A stretch of DNA of 64,000 nucleotides from Leuctra nigra. Lineage: Eukaryota; Arthropoda; Insecta; Plecoptera; Leuctridae. A model generated the notes under the pieces. It did not search any database, was not told the DNA's origin, and saw nothing but the letters and a program-made list of their open reading frames with translations. The translations under genes and the position numbers were made by a program. This document shows positions 51,901 through 57,600 of this stretch, in pieces. The DNA lies in the NCBI GenBank assembly GCA_934045905.1, contig OW203761.1:34336964-34400963 (forward strand), given 5' to 3'. Every line of letters starts with the position of its first letter. Position 1 is the stretch's first letter.

Positions 51901-53240
51901 TTTTTAAATTCTGTTAGGTTGTACCACGTCGACGCTTCTTATGAAGTCCAATAAACCTGAATTGTTGACAGCTTTTGCTTTTAAGGAAGGATGCAGTTTT
52001 TTTACTAGGTATTTACGTCTATTACCTAGCCTTATTATGTATCTTCTATTCTTCATGTCTCGAGAAACTAGCAATAGGAGTTCAAGGCTGACAATATTCA
52101 ATTTTGGTTCTGGTAACTTTGATAAAAATAGGTACTTACGAGGGCTGATCAAAAAGTTCCAGGACTGCATGAATTGCGCAGGAATGGAGCGTAGGAGAGC
52201 AGTGCGGTTGGCAGCATTGTTTAGCATGACTCTTCCTGACCACAACTGTTTTTTTTTCAGTTTTGCGATAACCTTCTTTATTGTGAAGTTACAGCTGTTA
52301 TGGTGAAACAAGATTTTTGTGTTGGGCGAATTTTTGATAATTTGCGAAATTAATCAGAAGGAAGGTCTCTTCAGAGGGTCTCTTTAGTTTTTGGGGTTTT
52401 GGGGACATCTCGTCTCCGGTAATGACGTTTCAAAAAAAATTAATCGTCATTTTGCCATTTCAAGAAATTGCTGACACACCAAAGCTCAGTGTTTGTTTTC
52501 TTCGGTCAAAAGTCTCGGAACACTCTTTTAGCCAATCATCTCATCTGCAACTTTTCAGTTAAAAATTTGTTGACATGGTTATTCAGTAACTTTTTGAATG
52601 GCAAATGACGATGACAACTTTTTGAAGAGTGTCATTACCGGAGAAGAGACGTCACCAAAATCCCCAAAACTAAGAGACCCTCTGAAGAGACCTTCTTTTT
52701 TTATCAATTTCGCAAATTATCAAAAATTCGCCCAACACAAAAATCTTGTTTCACCATAAAGTAACTTCACAATAAAGAAGGTTATCGGAAATCTGAAAAA
52801 AAACAGTTGTGGTCAGGAAGAGTCATGCTAAACAATGCTGCCAACCGCACTGCTCTCCTACGCTCCATTCCCGCGCAATTCATACAGTCCTGGAACTTTT
52901 TTAACAGCCCTCGTACTTATCACTACTAATCATTTAACAGGAGAGAATGAACCGTATCATTTACGATTTAAATGAAAGTCGGCAAACTCTTTTGGTTCAG
53001 CGACAAGAAGAGGGAAAACTTCACCAAGAGGTATTAAGTCTCCAGGCAAAGAAGTAAGTTGGGTACCAAAAGATATACGTATTATATAGAAAAATTAAAT
53101 GCTCTTGCAGACTTACATAAATATGATGTATGATGTTTTGCAGTCGTGAATTGAGACTGGCCCACCGCGAGATAGAAGCAGTTAATACCTCGAAGATATC
53201 CAAATTTCCAGACTGCCCGGAATCTGAGAGCACCTTGTAA
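14325..53240 (+). CDS. Long coiled-coil protein (~1836 aa), family not identified
   Basis: 25 coding exons with GT-AG junctions and fully compatible phases: 14325-15020, 20772-21130, 21215-21329, 21411-21616, 21697-21838, 21938-22026, 22797-22948, 27652-27800, 28148-28427, 28617-28807, 29532-29647, 29733-29898, 30578-30775, 32068-32328, 32872-33121, 35149-35439, 37041-37682, 38084-38220, 38290-38402, 46594-46815, 47673-47901, 47981-48145, 50249-50380, 52941-53053, 53144-53240 (TAA). They sum to 5511 nt, or 1837 codons. Residues 1 to about 535 are polar and low-complexity. A CPYC pair lies at about 538-541. From about 545 to 1815 the chain is almost continuous heptad-type coiled coil, with a CC pair near 1073. 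There are no membrane segments or enzyme motifs. The architecture suits centrosomal, ciliary or Golgi scaffold proteins (a CCDC18- or CEP-like family is possible), but that is inference. Confidence 0.85.
15021..17300. other. First intron of the coiled-coil gene, left part
   Basis: This is mostly unassigned sequence. A weak TIR pair of about 14 bp (AGTGGTTAATTTAA at 15225, complement ending 15508) may bound a degraded element. A (TA)n tract lies near 15563-15580. Short frames at 15235-15507 and 16295-16531 have no coding character. Confidence 0.4.
17305..20705 (+). repeat. Family F repeat copy 2, split by a LINE
   Basis: The left part (17305 to about 17540) begins AACTAGAAAAACGCTCCGTG. The right part (about 20345-20705) ends GATGCTCACTCAA. 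The complement of copy 1 (9033-9970) runs continuously across the break at CTTGACTGATTGG, so the LINE between them is an insertion. Confidence 0.7.
17545..20345 (+). mobile_element. Non-LTR retrotransposon (CR1/L2/Jockey-like), 5'-truncated and broken
   Basis: Translated pieces at 17546-18091, 18253-19044 and 19106-19984 join across frameshifts into one ORF2. The end of the endonuclease has SDHMALTLSL. The RT has INNYRPISLLSSFSKIIEK, the motif-A region YDLSKAFDTIDH, PQGSVLAPTLFL (motif B) and FADDTNHLL (motif C). A C-terminal thumb-like domain has RILFWGTS-like context followed by a histidine-rich end. It closes with a (TACAA)n tail near 20315-20345. It lies in the same orientation as the host gene. 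At least one stop (about 19042) and frameshifts make it inactive. Confidence 0.88.
20772..22948 (+). CDS. Exons 2-7 of the coiled-coil gene
   Basis: Six exons (20772-21130, 21215-21329, 21411-21616, 21697-21838, 21938-22026, 22797-22948) encode the linker from the N-terminal tail to the coiled coil. Exon 2 contains ELAPIIQESLLFL and a LRRLKLERKAAYMLLL helix. The last exon opens with VECPYCNTQDRDMIKFKED. The exon 6 donor that keeps frame is GTATGT after 22026, not the GTGTAT two bases upstream. Confidence 0.8.
23100..23190. repeat. Decayed TIR remnant
   Basis: Inverted pieces ATAAGGCGCA and TGCGCCTTAT (about 23118-23128 and 23160-23170), preceded by ACCGTATTTACTCG, resemble the end of a widespread mariner-type element. 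The rest of the element is not seen. Confidence 0.35.
23250..25010 (+). mobile_element. RTE-like LINE, 5'-truncated, interrupted by a MITE
   Basis: Frame 23285-24085 is a reverse transcriptase core with NYRGITLMCQCAKVFEKV, FLDLEKAYDRLPRKKVW (motif A), LRQGSVLSPTLFVIVMDE (motif B) and LVYADDIVVWGG (motif C). The frame ends at TAA (24083-24085), where a related copy at 36 kb has a tyrosine, so one point nonsense mutation broke it. Downstream sequence keeps coding similarity as far as a MITE at 24348-24592, then resumes at 24596-24928 with RLRWFGHMKRM and GRPREKWRELV. A short ATT repeat near 24999-25007 looks like the 3' tail. Confidence 0.88.
24348..24592. mobile_element. Tc1/mariner-like MITE inserted in the LINE
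   Basis: The 245-bp insertion has inverted ends AAGCCCCATTTACACGGTAA and complement, flanked by TA (24346-24347 and 24593-24594). The interior is repeated GTAAAATCTT / AAGATTTTAC. Removing it nearly restores the LINE reading frame across the junction, apart from one base. Confidence 0.75.
25305..26190. mobile_element. hAT-type element with perfect 8-bp target duplication
   Basis: The ends are CAGTGGCGGCTCGT and its complement. The flanks are CTTAAGCC at 25297-25304 and 26191-26198, identical. The 886-bp element has no transposase frame. Frames at 25428-25613 and 25701-25916 have no family features. Its target is the left end of an older MITE whose body continues at 26191-26411. Confidence 0.88.
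26191..26411. mobile_element. Older Tc1/mariner-like MITE body, split by the upstream hAT insertion
   Basis: It reads AAGCCCAATTTATACGGGCAA at the left and CCGTGTAAATCAGGCTTTA at the right, similar to the ends of the MITE at 24348-24592. The left tip is separated by the hAT element at 25305-26190, and another element (26412-27239) sits at its right edge. Confidence 0.55.
26412..27239. mobile_element. hAT-type element with satellite-like ATCGATAT interior
   Basis: The ends TAGGGATGGAG and CTCCATCCCTA are flanked by a perfect 8-bp duplication CTTTATAC (26404-26411 and 27240-27247). Both arms (about 26440-26720 and 26995-27230) are made of GATATATTGAAATATCGA-type units in inverted orientation. 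The long frames through them, with Tyr/Ile/Ser/Asp repeats, are artefacts. A unique centre of about 270 bp separates the arms. Confidence 0.82.
27652..33121 (+). CDS. Exons 8-15 of the coiled-coil gene
   Basis: Eight exons encode heptad-rich helix, such as LLLKKLEKLQSRCLKRS in 28148-28427 and LRKQLRQVEDEKYSLAVELQ in 32068-32328. The exon at 30578-30775 is less helical and may be a hinge. 32872-33121 contains ELGPCCAMGVHYMEKANK. Introns are short except where a hairpin element (30869-31722) is inserted. Confidence 0.8.
30869..31722. mobile_element. Long hairpin element (GGTGGCGC ends)
   Basis: The two arms of about 390 bp are near-perfect complements. They begin CGGGTGGCGCAAAAAAAATC and end with the complement of TAGGTGGCGCAAAAAAAATC, with a centre around 31260-31330. 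It lies in the intron between 30775 and 32068 of the coiled-coil gene. There is no ORF. A clear target duplication was not resolved, although both ends sit in ATAC/GTAT. Confidence 0.75.
31740..31990. repeat. Decayed fragments: end of repeat family F and a hAT GC-module
   Basis: At about 31773-31812 sequence like AATGCGTTACACCGAGGGTT resembles one end of family F. At 31830-31990 are degenerate copies of the module seen in hAT elements, AGAATCACTTTTAAATTG followed by CTCTGCTGG and CACCATGAGGGGC. Confidence 0.45.
33551..33597 (+). other. Possible extra or cryptic exon in the coiled-coil gene
   Basis: After a TTTCCAAG acceptor the frame carried from the preceding exon reads LEDSWQMETMKQL, which is coiled-coil-like. 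No good donor restores the phase needed by the next exon at 35149. It is therefore left out of the model and could be a decayed or alternative exon. Confidence 0.2.
33703..33855. mobile_element. 153-bp MITE, copy A
   Basis: Inverted ends TAAGGCTGGGTAGGACCAAC and the complement of TTAGGCCGGGTAGGACC. The internal block ATTGGCTGTGGAATTCGCGCC is shared with a second copy at 53645-53796, with the same order and length throughout. Confidence 0.78.
33860..35148. other. Intron sequence of the coiled-coil gene, with one MITE
   Basis: Apart from the MITE at 34402-34822, this interval has a G-rich run near 34343-34366 and AT-rich sequence. No coding exon fits the frame between the flanking exons. Confidence 0.45.
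34402..34822. mobile_element. MITE, copy B (partner of 1479-1905)
   Basis: It begins CTACGATCACCACACTTTAC and ends with the complement. The interior matches copy A in reverse order, including CCGGCCGGTGACCCGCGAAA. The 4-bp flank CTAC on both sides may be the target duplication. Confidence 0.78.
35149..38402 (+). CDS. Exons 16-19 of the coiled-coil gene
   Basis: This includes the largest coiled-coil exon, 37041-37682 (214 codons), with LQQELKEATLRLTVYENH and long E/K/L heptads, plus 35149-35439, 38084-38220 and 38290-38402. All junctions are GT-AG and in phase. A minus-strand LINE fragment and C-rich sequence occupy the intron at 35440-37040. Confidence 0.82.
35880..36735 (-). pseudogene. RTE-like LINE C-terminal fragment, minus strand
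   Basis: The minus-strand frame 36579-36064 reads FKYLGSILTKEAKVDAEVKA, then ILTYGAVTWGIG, then RLRWFGHMKRM and GRRRVGRPREKWSG, matching the 3' part of the copy at 23250-25010. The RT core is absent, with only faint upstream similarity to 36735. The proline/serine-rich plus-strand frames here are its antisense. Confidence 0.8.
38403..38995. other. Start of the largest intron of the coiled-coil gene
   Basis: No repeats or exons were resolved in about 590 bp before the tandem array begins. Confidence 0.4.
39000..40690. repeat. Tandem array of ~118-bp monomers with an ETS/CRE-like motif
   Basis: About 13 degenerate monomers carry a core of GGCCGCCATT, AAAACCGGAAGTGACGTCAT, then AAAACGGCTGTACCGATTGC and AATTATGAATT. 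CCGGAAGTGACGTCA occurs exactly eight times (about 39126, 39247, 39391, 39514, 39802, 40046, 40165 and 40281), and five more copies have changes. Spacing between neighbouring later copies is about 116-120 bp. Open frames across it are repeats of one another and do not look like genes. Its right end lies about 150 bp before the large TIR element. Confidence 0.85.
41724..42454. repeat. Palindrome with ~297-bp arms inside the large TIR element
   Basis: The left arm 41724-42021 and right arm 42157-42454 differ at only a handful of positions. The centre (about 42022-42156) is purine-rich (AAGAAGAAGG, GAAGAAAGACAG). A transcript would form a long double-stranded stem. Confidence 0.85.
43640..44200. 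repeat. Tandem repeat of ~125-bp units
   Basis: The unit has AATGGAGCC, TTTGTGTGGTTTCTTGTTTCG, then CCACCAAGATTGACAAATTA and recurs about four to five times with indels. It lies inside the large TIR element and is unrelated to the 39-kb array. Confidence 0.7.
44385..44461 (-). tRNA. tRNA-like sequence, minus strand, degenerate
   Basis: On the minus strand an A-box-like GGCGAATTGGCTCGG and a good B box GGGTTCGATCCCC are about 35 nt apart, followed by TTTTATTTTT. The T stem pairs over four bases. An anticodon stem-loop cannot be drawn cleanly. It is a relic or SINE-type head rather than a working tRNA. Confidence 0.35.
44694..44768 (-). tRNA. Second tRNA-like sequence, minus strand, degenerate
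   Basis: On the minus strand GATAGCTCATGTTAGG (A-box-like) and GTTCGATTCCC (B box) are followed by a T9 run (plus-strand A run near 44681-44689). Stems are poor. It shares the embedding seen for the other tRNA-like sequences in this window. Confidence 0.35.
45108..45144. repeat. (TAAC)n microsatellite
   Basis: Nine tandem TAAC units lie near the right end of the large TIR element. Confidence 0.9.
45606..46509 (+). repeat. Family F repeat, copy 3
   Basis: It begins AGGAAAACGCTCTGTGTGAC six bases after the right TIR of the large element and ends GACGCTCGCTTCGCTCGCTC. It has the same internal series of ACCAATC / GATTGGTT-type motifs as copies 1 and 2 and is the least interrupted of them. Confidence 0.7.
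46594..53240 (+). CDS. Exons 20-25 of the coiled-coil gene, including the stop
   Basis: Exons 46594-46815, 47673-47901, 47981-48145, 50249-50380, 52941-53053 and 53144-53240 finish the coiled coil. The protein ends with about 17 non-helical residues, FPDCPESESTL, then TAA at 53238-53240. Every intron here except 47902-47980 holds a fold-back or hAT element, yet all splice sites are intact. Confidence 0.82.
46842..47480. mobile_element. hAT-type element with 8-bp target duplication
   Basis: The left end is CAGTGGTACTCAACC and the right end GGTTGAGTACCAC, lacking the last two bases of a full match. The flanks TACTACAG at 46834-46841 and 47481-47488 are identical. The inside has the GCCCCGCAGGGCG module twice (about 47019 and 47111) with AAAGTGATTCTGGGGC beside it. 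There is no transposase. Confidence 0.82.
48331..48486. mobile_element. 156-bp MITE with TTTA flank
   Basis: Ends GGGCCGGTATTACCAAAG and the complement of GGCCCGGTATAACCAAAG, flanked by TTTA at 48327-48330 and 48487-48490. The inner repeats GAGCCGGATTAACT / AGTTAATCCGGC are inverted. Confidence 0.72.
48491..49965. mobile_element. 1.48-kb fold-back with TA target duplication
   Basis: Arms of about 430 bp start GTGAGGGCTGTTAGCACA and end with the near-complement, flanked by TA (48489-48490 and 49966-49967). The left arm runs into a G run of 29 bases (48922-48950). The right arm resumes near 49550 with CCCCAAAGGGTTAATTTCGT. The centre (about 49000-49540) is unique and AT-rich. It directly abuts the MITE at 48331-48486. 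Confidence 0.75.
50826..50898 (-). tRNA. tRNA-Ala(GGC)-like sequence, minus-strand copy
   Basis: The 73-nt tRNA-like sequence has acceptor GACCTGG/TTTGGTC (weak), D arm CCTC-ATTTGGTA-GAGC, anticodon arm CTCGC-CCGGCAA-GTGAG giving GGC with C33, and B box GGTTCGAGCC. The T stem is imperfect. A TTTTT run follows on the minus strand. It forms the left arm of a palindrome with the copy at 50919. Confidence 0.45.
50919..50991 (+). tRNA. tRNA-Ala(GGC)-like sequence, plus-strand copy
   Basis: The anticodon arm matches the opposite copy. The D arm reads TCTC-AGTTGGTA-GAGC and the T arm CCGGG-TTTGAGC-CCCGG pairs fully. TTTTT follows at 50996-51000. The 5' acceptor half does not match the 3' half, so it is not an intact tRNA. 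Position 33 is C. Confidence 0.45.
51675..51910. repeat. Imperfect hairpin repeat
   Basis: GATATTAGCGCACATTTCAAG at the left pairs with TGAAATGTGCGTCAATATC at the right, and inner stretches around CTAAATAATG / CATTATTTAA also pair. It is about 235 bp long in the intron 50381-52940. Confidence 0.55.
52139..52913. mobile_element. Mariner-like fold-back with TA target duplication
   Basis: Arms of about 300 bp start CGAGGGCTGATCAAAAAGTTC and end with the near-complement, flanked by TA (52137-52138 and 52914-52915). CGAGGGCTG-ATCAAAAAG resembles mariner ends. The plus- and minus-strand open frames at 51904-52311 lie in this palindrome and are not genes. It lies 27 bp before the exon at 52941. Confidence 0.78.
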
Positions 53241-53253
53241 AAGATTGAACTGC

Positions 53254-53259
53254 AATAAA
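53254..53259 (+). terminator. Polyadenylation signal of the coiled-coil gene
   Basis: AATAAA lies 14 bp after the TAA stop at 53238-53240. If it is used, the 3' untranslated region is very short. Confidence 0.45.
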
Positions 53260-53644
53260 GTTGTAGTGGCCTCTGAAACTGAACATTTATACAAAATGCA
53301 AAATTAAGAGTTACACAAACTTATATTTGATAACCGAACTCAAGTTCAAAAGGAAGGGACCTATAAGTATGAAAAAATACATACCTACTTTTTTAAGTGT
53401 ATTCAATTTAAAAAAATCTTCAATTTCCAATATTCAAATTTTTATTTAATTTCAGAAAAATACTTGTATGAGTTTACAAGCTCAACATCAAAAAGTAAAT
53501 TATCCGCTCAGAAAGTATTTTATGTGTCTACTCATCCCCCAACTTGAGTACCTTCATTAGCAGAAAGTGTTTAATTATTTTTAAATTGTTGTTGTTCACT
53601 TCATACAATGGAACAAAAAATGAGTAAATAAGTTAATGAGTTAA

Positions 53645-53796
53645 TAAGGCCGGGTAGGACCAACTCTGGATTAATTTAACTCTCGATGATTAGTGGAAAT
53701 TAGTGAATCTTATTGGCTATGGAATTCGCGCCAACTTGTTTCATTGGTTAACCCTCGAGAGTTAACTTAATCCGGAGTTGGTCCTACCCGGCCTAA
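53645..53796. mobile_element. 152-bp MITE, copy B (partner of 33703-33855)
   Basis: Ends TAAGGCCGGGTAGGACC and its complement, with the shared interior ATTGGCTATGGAATTCGCGCC. It lies between the convergent genes. Confidence 0.78.
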
Positions 53797-54637
53797 GAAT
53801 ATCATAATACATTACATAGATATGGAATTACCAATATACGTATTCATATAATCAAAGTCATTTCATAGTTGTCAAAGCAAGGCTCATGCTCCAAAGAGAT
53901 TGCTTGCAAATAACCAATTAAAACAGCTAGTTACTACTTATTAGTCATCACAATTATCTCGTAATTTTGATCAACACAATTAGAAATTGATGCAGGGCCT
54001 TTCTATAAAAATTAAATTAAATAATATCTCGCATGGGGAACTTGTATTTGTGCCTCCAACAGATATTAACGACTAGGTAACAAGTCGTAGATGTTTTGTC
54101 CAAACTGGGACATGAAAGGAAAAAATCTTTTCAATTCCATGAACATTAAACAAGGCTTTAGTGCCCTAGACAAGTCCTAGTGAATATTCAGGCACATCTC
54201 AAATGAATGTTTAGAAATTGAATTGATCCTGGGCTCAACGAATCATAGATAATTGAAATATATTAATTCAGCTTCATGTCTTGAATGAATATTACAATTT
54301 CTATTAATCTGACAAACCTAGCTTGCTAATGAAATACTAGGATGATTTCGTTGTACGCTCATTGAGATCTTATACACATTTTCCATCAAACTTAGTTCTA
54401 ACTTCTGAAGTACCTAATATAGGATTATATTTTAATAATATTTCATGTAACAGTCGATGAATAAAATAAATTTGTTGCTCAAGGTTCTACAGTAGATAAC
54501 AATCTAACTTCCTAACACTTCTAACCAATTAGAATCCAAGTCCAGCACAGCCAATGTAATAACCTCATGCACTGCTATGCAGTAAGGGATATATTTTGAA
54601 GTATTAAGAATGGACCTGTTAGTAATTATGATGATGG
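53797..54637. other. Intergenic region between convergent genes
   Basis: This is AT-rich sequence, probably including the UVRAG 3' untranslated region on the minus strand. No ORF or repeat boundary was recognised. Confidence 0.45.
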
Positions 54638-57600
54638 TCAATCATCCAGAGAGCCAGAACCACTATGGCGCGATCTTACTCTGTTGAAACTAGTGTTACG
54701 ACTAGCTAACGCCTCTGTCCTACTGGCGACATTGGCAAAAAACAAGTCACTCATACCGTCTATTGACTGTCCTTCCAAATATTGTTTTTGGACACCATTA
54801 TCAGATCTTTCAGAAGGATGTGCCAAACATGTATCAGAATCAAACACTGTGTCACATTCCTCTCCCACCACGACTGAATCGACGTTTTCTTCTTCATAGC
54901 TCTGCATATCCGTTTCTTTGTGTCTATCTTCATTTGTGGGGCTCTGAAGTACGTTTGATGTTGGCACTGACTCTAAACCCCTATCGACCATTTCTAATTC
55001 TAGTTCCGATGTAAGTACACCAATAACATTTTCCTGATTTGTACGATCATCTGCATCACTTTCATTACAGCTATTCTGCTGAGATTTCCTTGTGGAATGT
55101 TTTACTTGTATCTGAGTACTATTTTCAATATTTGCTGCTGAAAGGCTTGCCGTAGAGTTTGCTGATGGCACAGTTGGCACACTCCTTGCAGAAGGTCTCT
55201 GACTGACATCATAATCATCATCAGAGCATATTTGCCCTGGTCCACCTCCAGCCTGCCATATTTGCAGGAACTTCTTCTGTGCCTCATCTTTCAGACTCAG
55301 TGGTTTTATCTTTTGCAGCATATCAGGTGTCAAAATAGGTTCAGAGCCTAAAAATCCTTGGTTTAACAGAGTGCTTTGTTGTGCAGACACACTTTTTGGT
55401 GGTCTTTGGGAAACTTCTGCCTTCTTTAAATCTTCATATTCATCCAAGCCCTTGTCCAACGAATAACTTAGATTGTTGGAAACAGAATTACTATTAGCTA
55501 AGTCAACAGTATCAGGAATAGACAATTCTTCTGCTGACTGAATTTCGGGTACTGCAATCTTCAGTGAAAACTTGATGTCAGAGCTCCCAGTAGATTTGGA
55601 AGCTCGATGACCTTTTTCGAAGTGTCTGTTTGAGCTGGGGGTGTGACGTCGCAGAACTGCAGATTGGAGGCTGGCAACAGGGCTCATGTTTTGAGATGAG
55701 CTCCTCAGGTCCAACGACGAACCAGACATTGATCGATGGGAAAAATCAAGTCTGAAAAAGCATTTCAATCTCAAACAGTTAAATTGTTTCCTGTTGCCAG
55801 TAAAGAACAAGAATAGAAGAAAAAAAGTGTTTAAACTAAAACTTGTAAGGCCCGGTTGTACAATGTCCCGCCCGATAAAGATAGCGGTAGGTAGGTTAAA
55901 TCGGGACTAAATCTTTCGTCAACTCCAGGATATAATAATTTCAAGATAGTGTATTTCCTAGCACTGTATTGTGTTTAAAATTATTGAAATAATAAGATCT
56001 AAATTCTCAACATACAGAATGGACAGCTAATAAATTACTGCGCACAGTTAGTTCCGACAAATCCTTGATTCCAACACATTAGGTAGGTAATCTGTAGCTT
56101 CAATTCAGAAAATCTCAAATGAATTCAGTCAGATGTACCTATTGTTATTTAAGTTATTGGGAAACACCAAATAGAATTATACTAGTTCCCACCCTGAGTT
56201 CCCAGCATCTTTTTTCTATTTGTTATTATAGCACTCAATCGTGAATGTAATACATACTACATGTTGTCAGTTAAAATAGAGATCTGGAATTCAATTTCAT
56301 GCATTAATTAATACTACATTTTCAACAACATATCAATTTCATGGGCATTCATCGTATATTCATATTTAATTAACGAGTGCTATTTTAAAATTAGAAACCA
56401 AATTCGAAATAATTTTCCTATACCTTCAATGTTAAAGTTGTATTCATTCAGTGATGACATAAAATAAAATTGAAAATTCATTATTGGGCAGGAGTTGCAA
56501 ACTACAGGACTTTATATAAACATAGTTGAAATGTAGGAAAAAGTTTCAATTTTTTGGGTCTATATAGACTTGATTGTTCCACTTTAAATTTGTACTGTCG
56601 TACCAAAGAAAGGTCGTACTGTAACGCATAAGAGACCAAAATTTAAAATGTTAAATTAAGCTTCAAATTTTAATTCTACGTAGGTACCTGCAATAAATAT
56701 TGTGGGCTTGGAGGAGAAACTGTAGGTACATATTAGTCCAATTTTTCCAAAAATGTGTTTTTATATCAGTAGTACATACACTAATTTGACATGAATGTGA
56801 CATAAATGCATTTCTTTTCAATACCAACCAATCACAATTTTTGCACAAAAAATAATGATATTAACCCTGGTCTAGTTATGGTACTTACCCATTGGTCCCA
56901 GGTCTGTGTAGAAGTGAGAGTAAGTTGGGAAGAGTTGCTGGTAGCTCTCTAGTAGCAATACCACAATAGAACCGCAGCTGGGCAATGTTCTTGTTAAGCA
57001 AATAAACACCATAGTTGAATTGAAGTCGGTCTCTTCCTCTTAAAAACAAGGGGAACCTGCAAATAAAAATATATTATAATAATAATACCCGATTCATAGG
57101 TTTGATGCAGAAGGCTGTTCTCCTCCAAACATGTCATTTGACTCGTAAATTCTTGCCAGACAAAGGTCTGAGAATGATAAATTCATATCACAATGATAAT
57201 AATAAGAGACTTTTTGTTATTGCAGTTAGTTCATGAGCAGATGAGCATGAGCATCACAAATAGGTACTTCATATGAACACATTTCTTTATATACATTCCA
57301 ATAGATAGTAGATACGAAGTTCAAAGATAAAGTCAAAGATATTATAATAAATAAAATATCCCTCTGATTTACCGTCTCAAAAAATAATGTGGATTCATAT
57401 CCAAAATTGATCCACAGCACTTTATTGACGCGTTTCTCTTAAATGCTGTTTAATGAGGGCTTATTAATGTTTACAATTCCCATGCAATACAACTGATATA
57501 ATTATTGTACTTACTCTCTATCTTTGTCCGGAATCTTATCAGCAACATGGTCAGTAATTTTACTCATCGAGCTGAAATGATTAATTGGATATCGCAGAGG

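Noticed and set aside
51904..52311. Overlapping 135- and 121-codon frames on opposite strands
   Set aside because: They lie mostly in one arm of the mariner-like fold-back at 52139-52913 and have no protein-family features.
53341..53640. Additional coding exon after the coiled-coil stop
   Set aside because: An acceptor-like TTTAATTTCAG occurs near 53455, but the upstream frame already ends at an in-frame TAA with AATAAA right after it.
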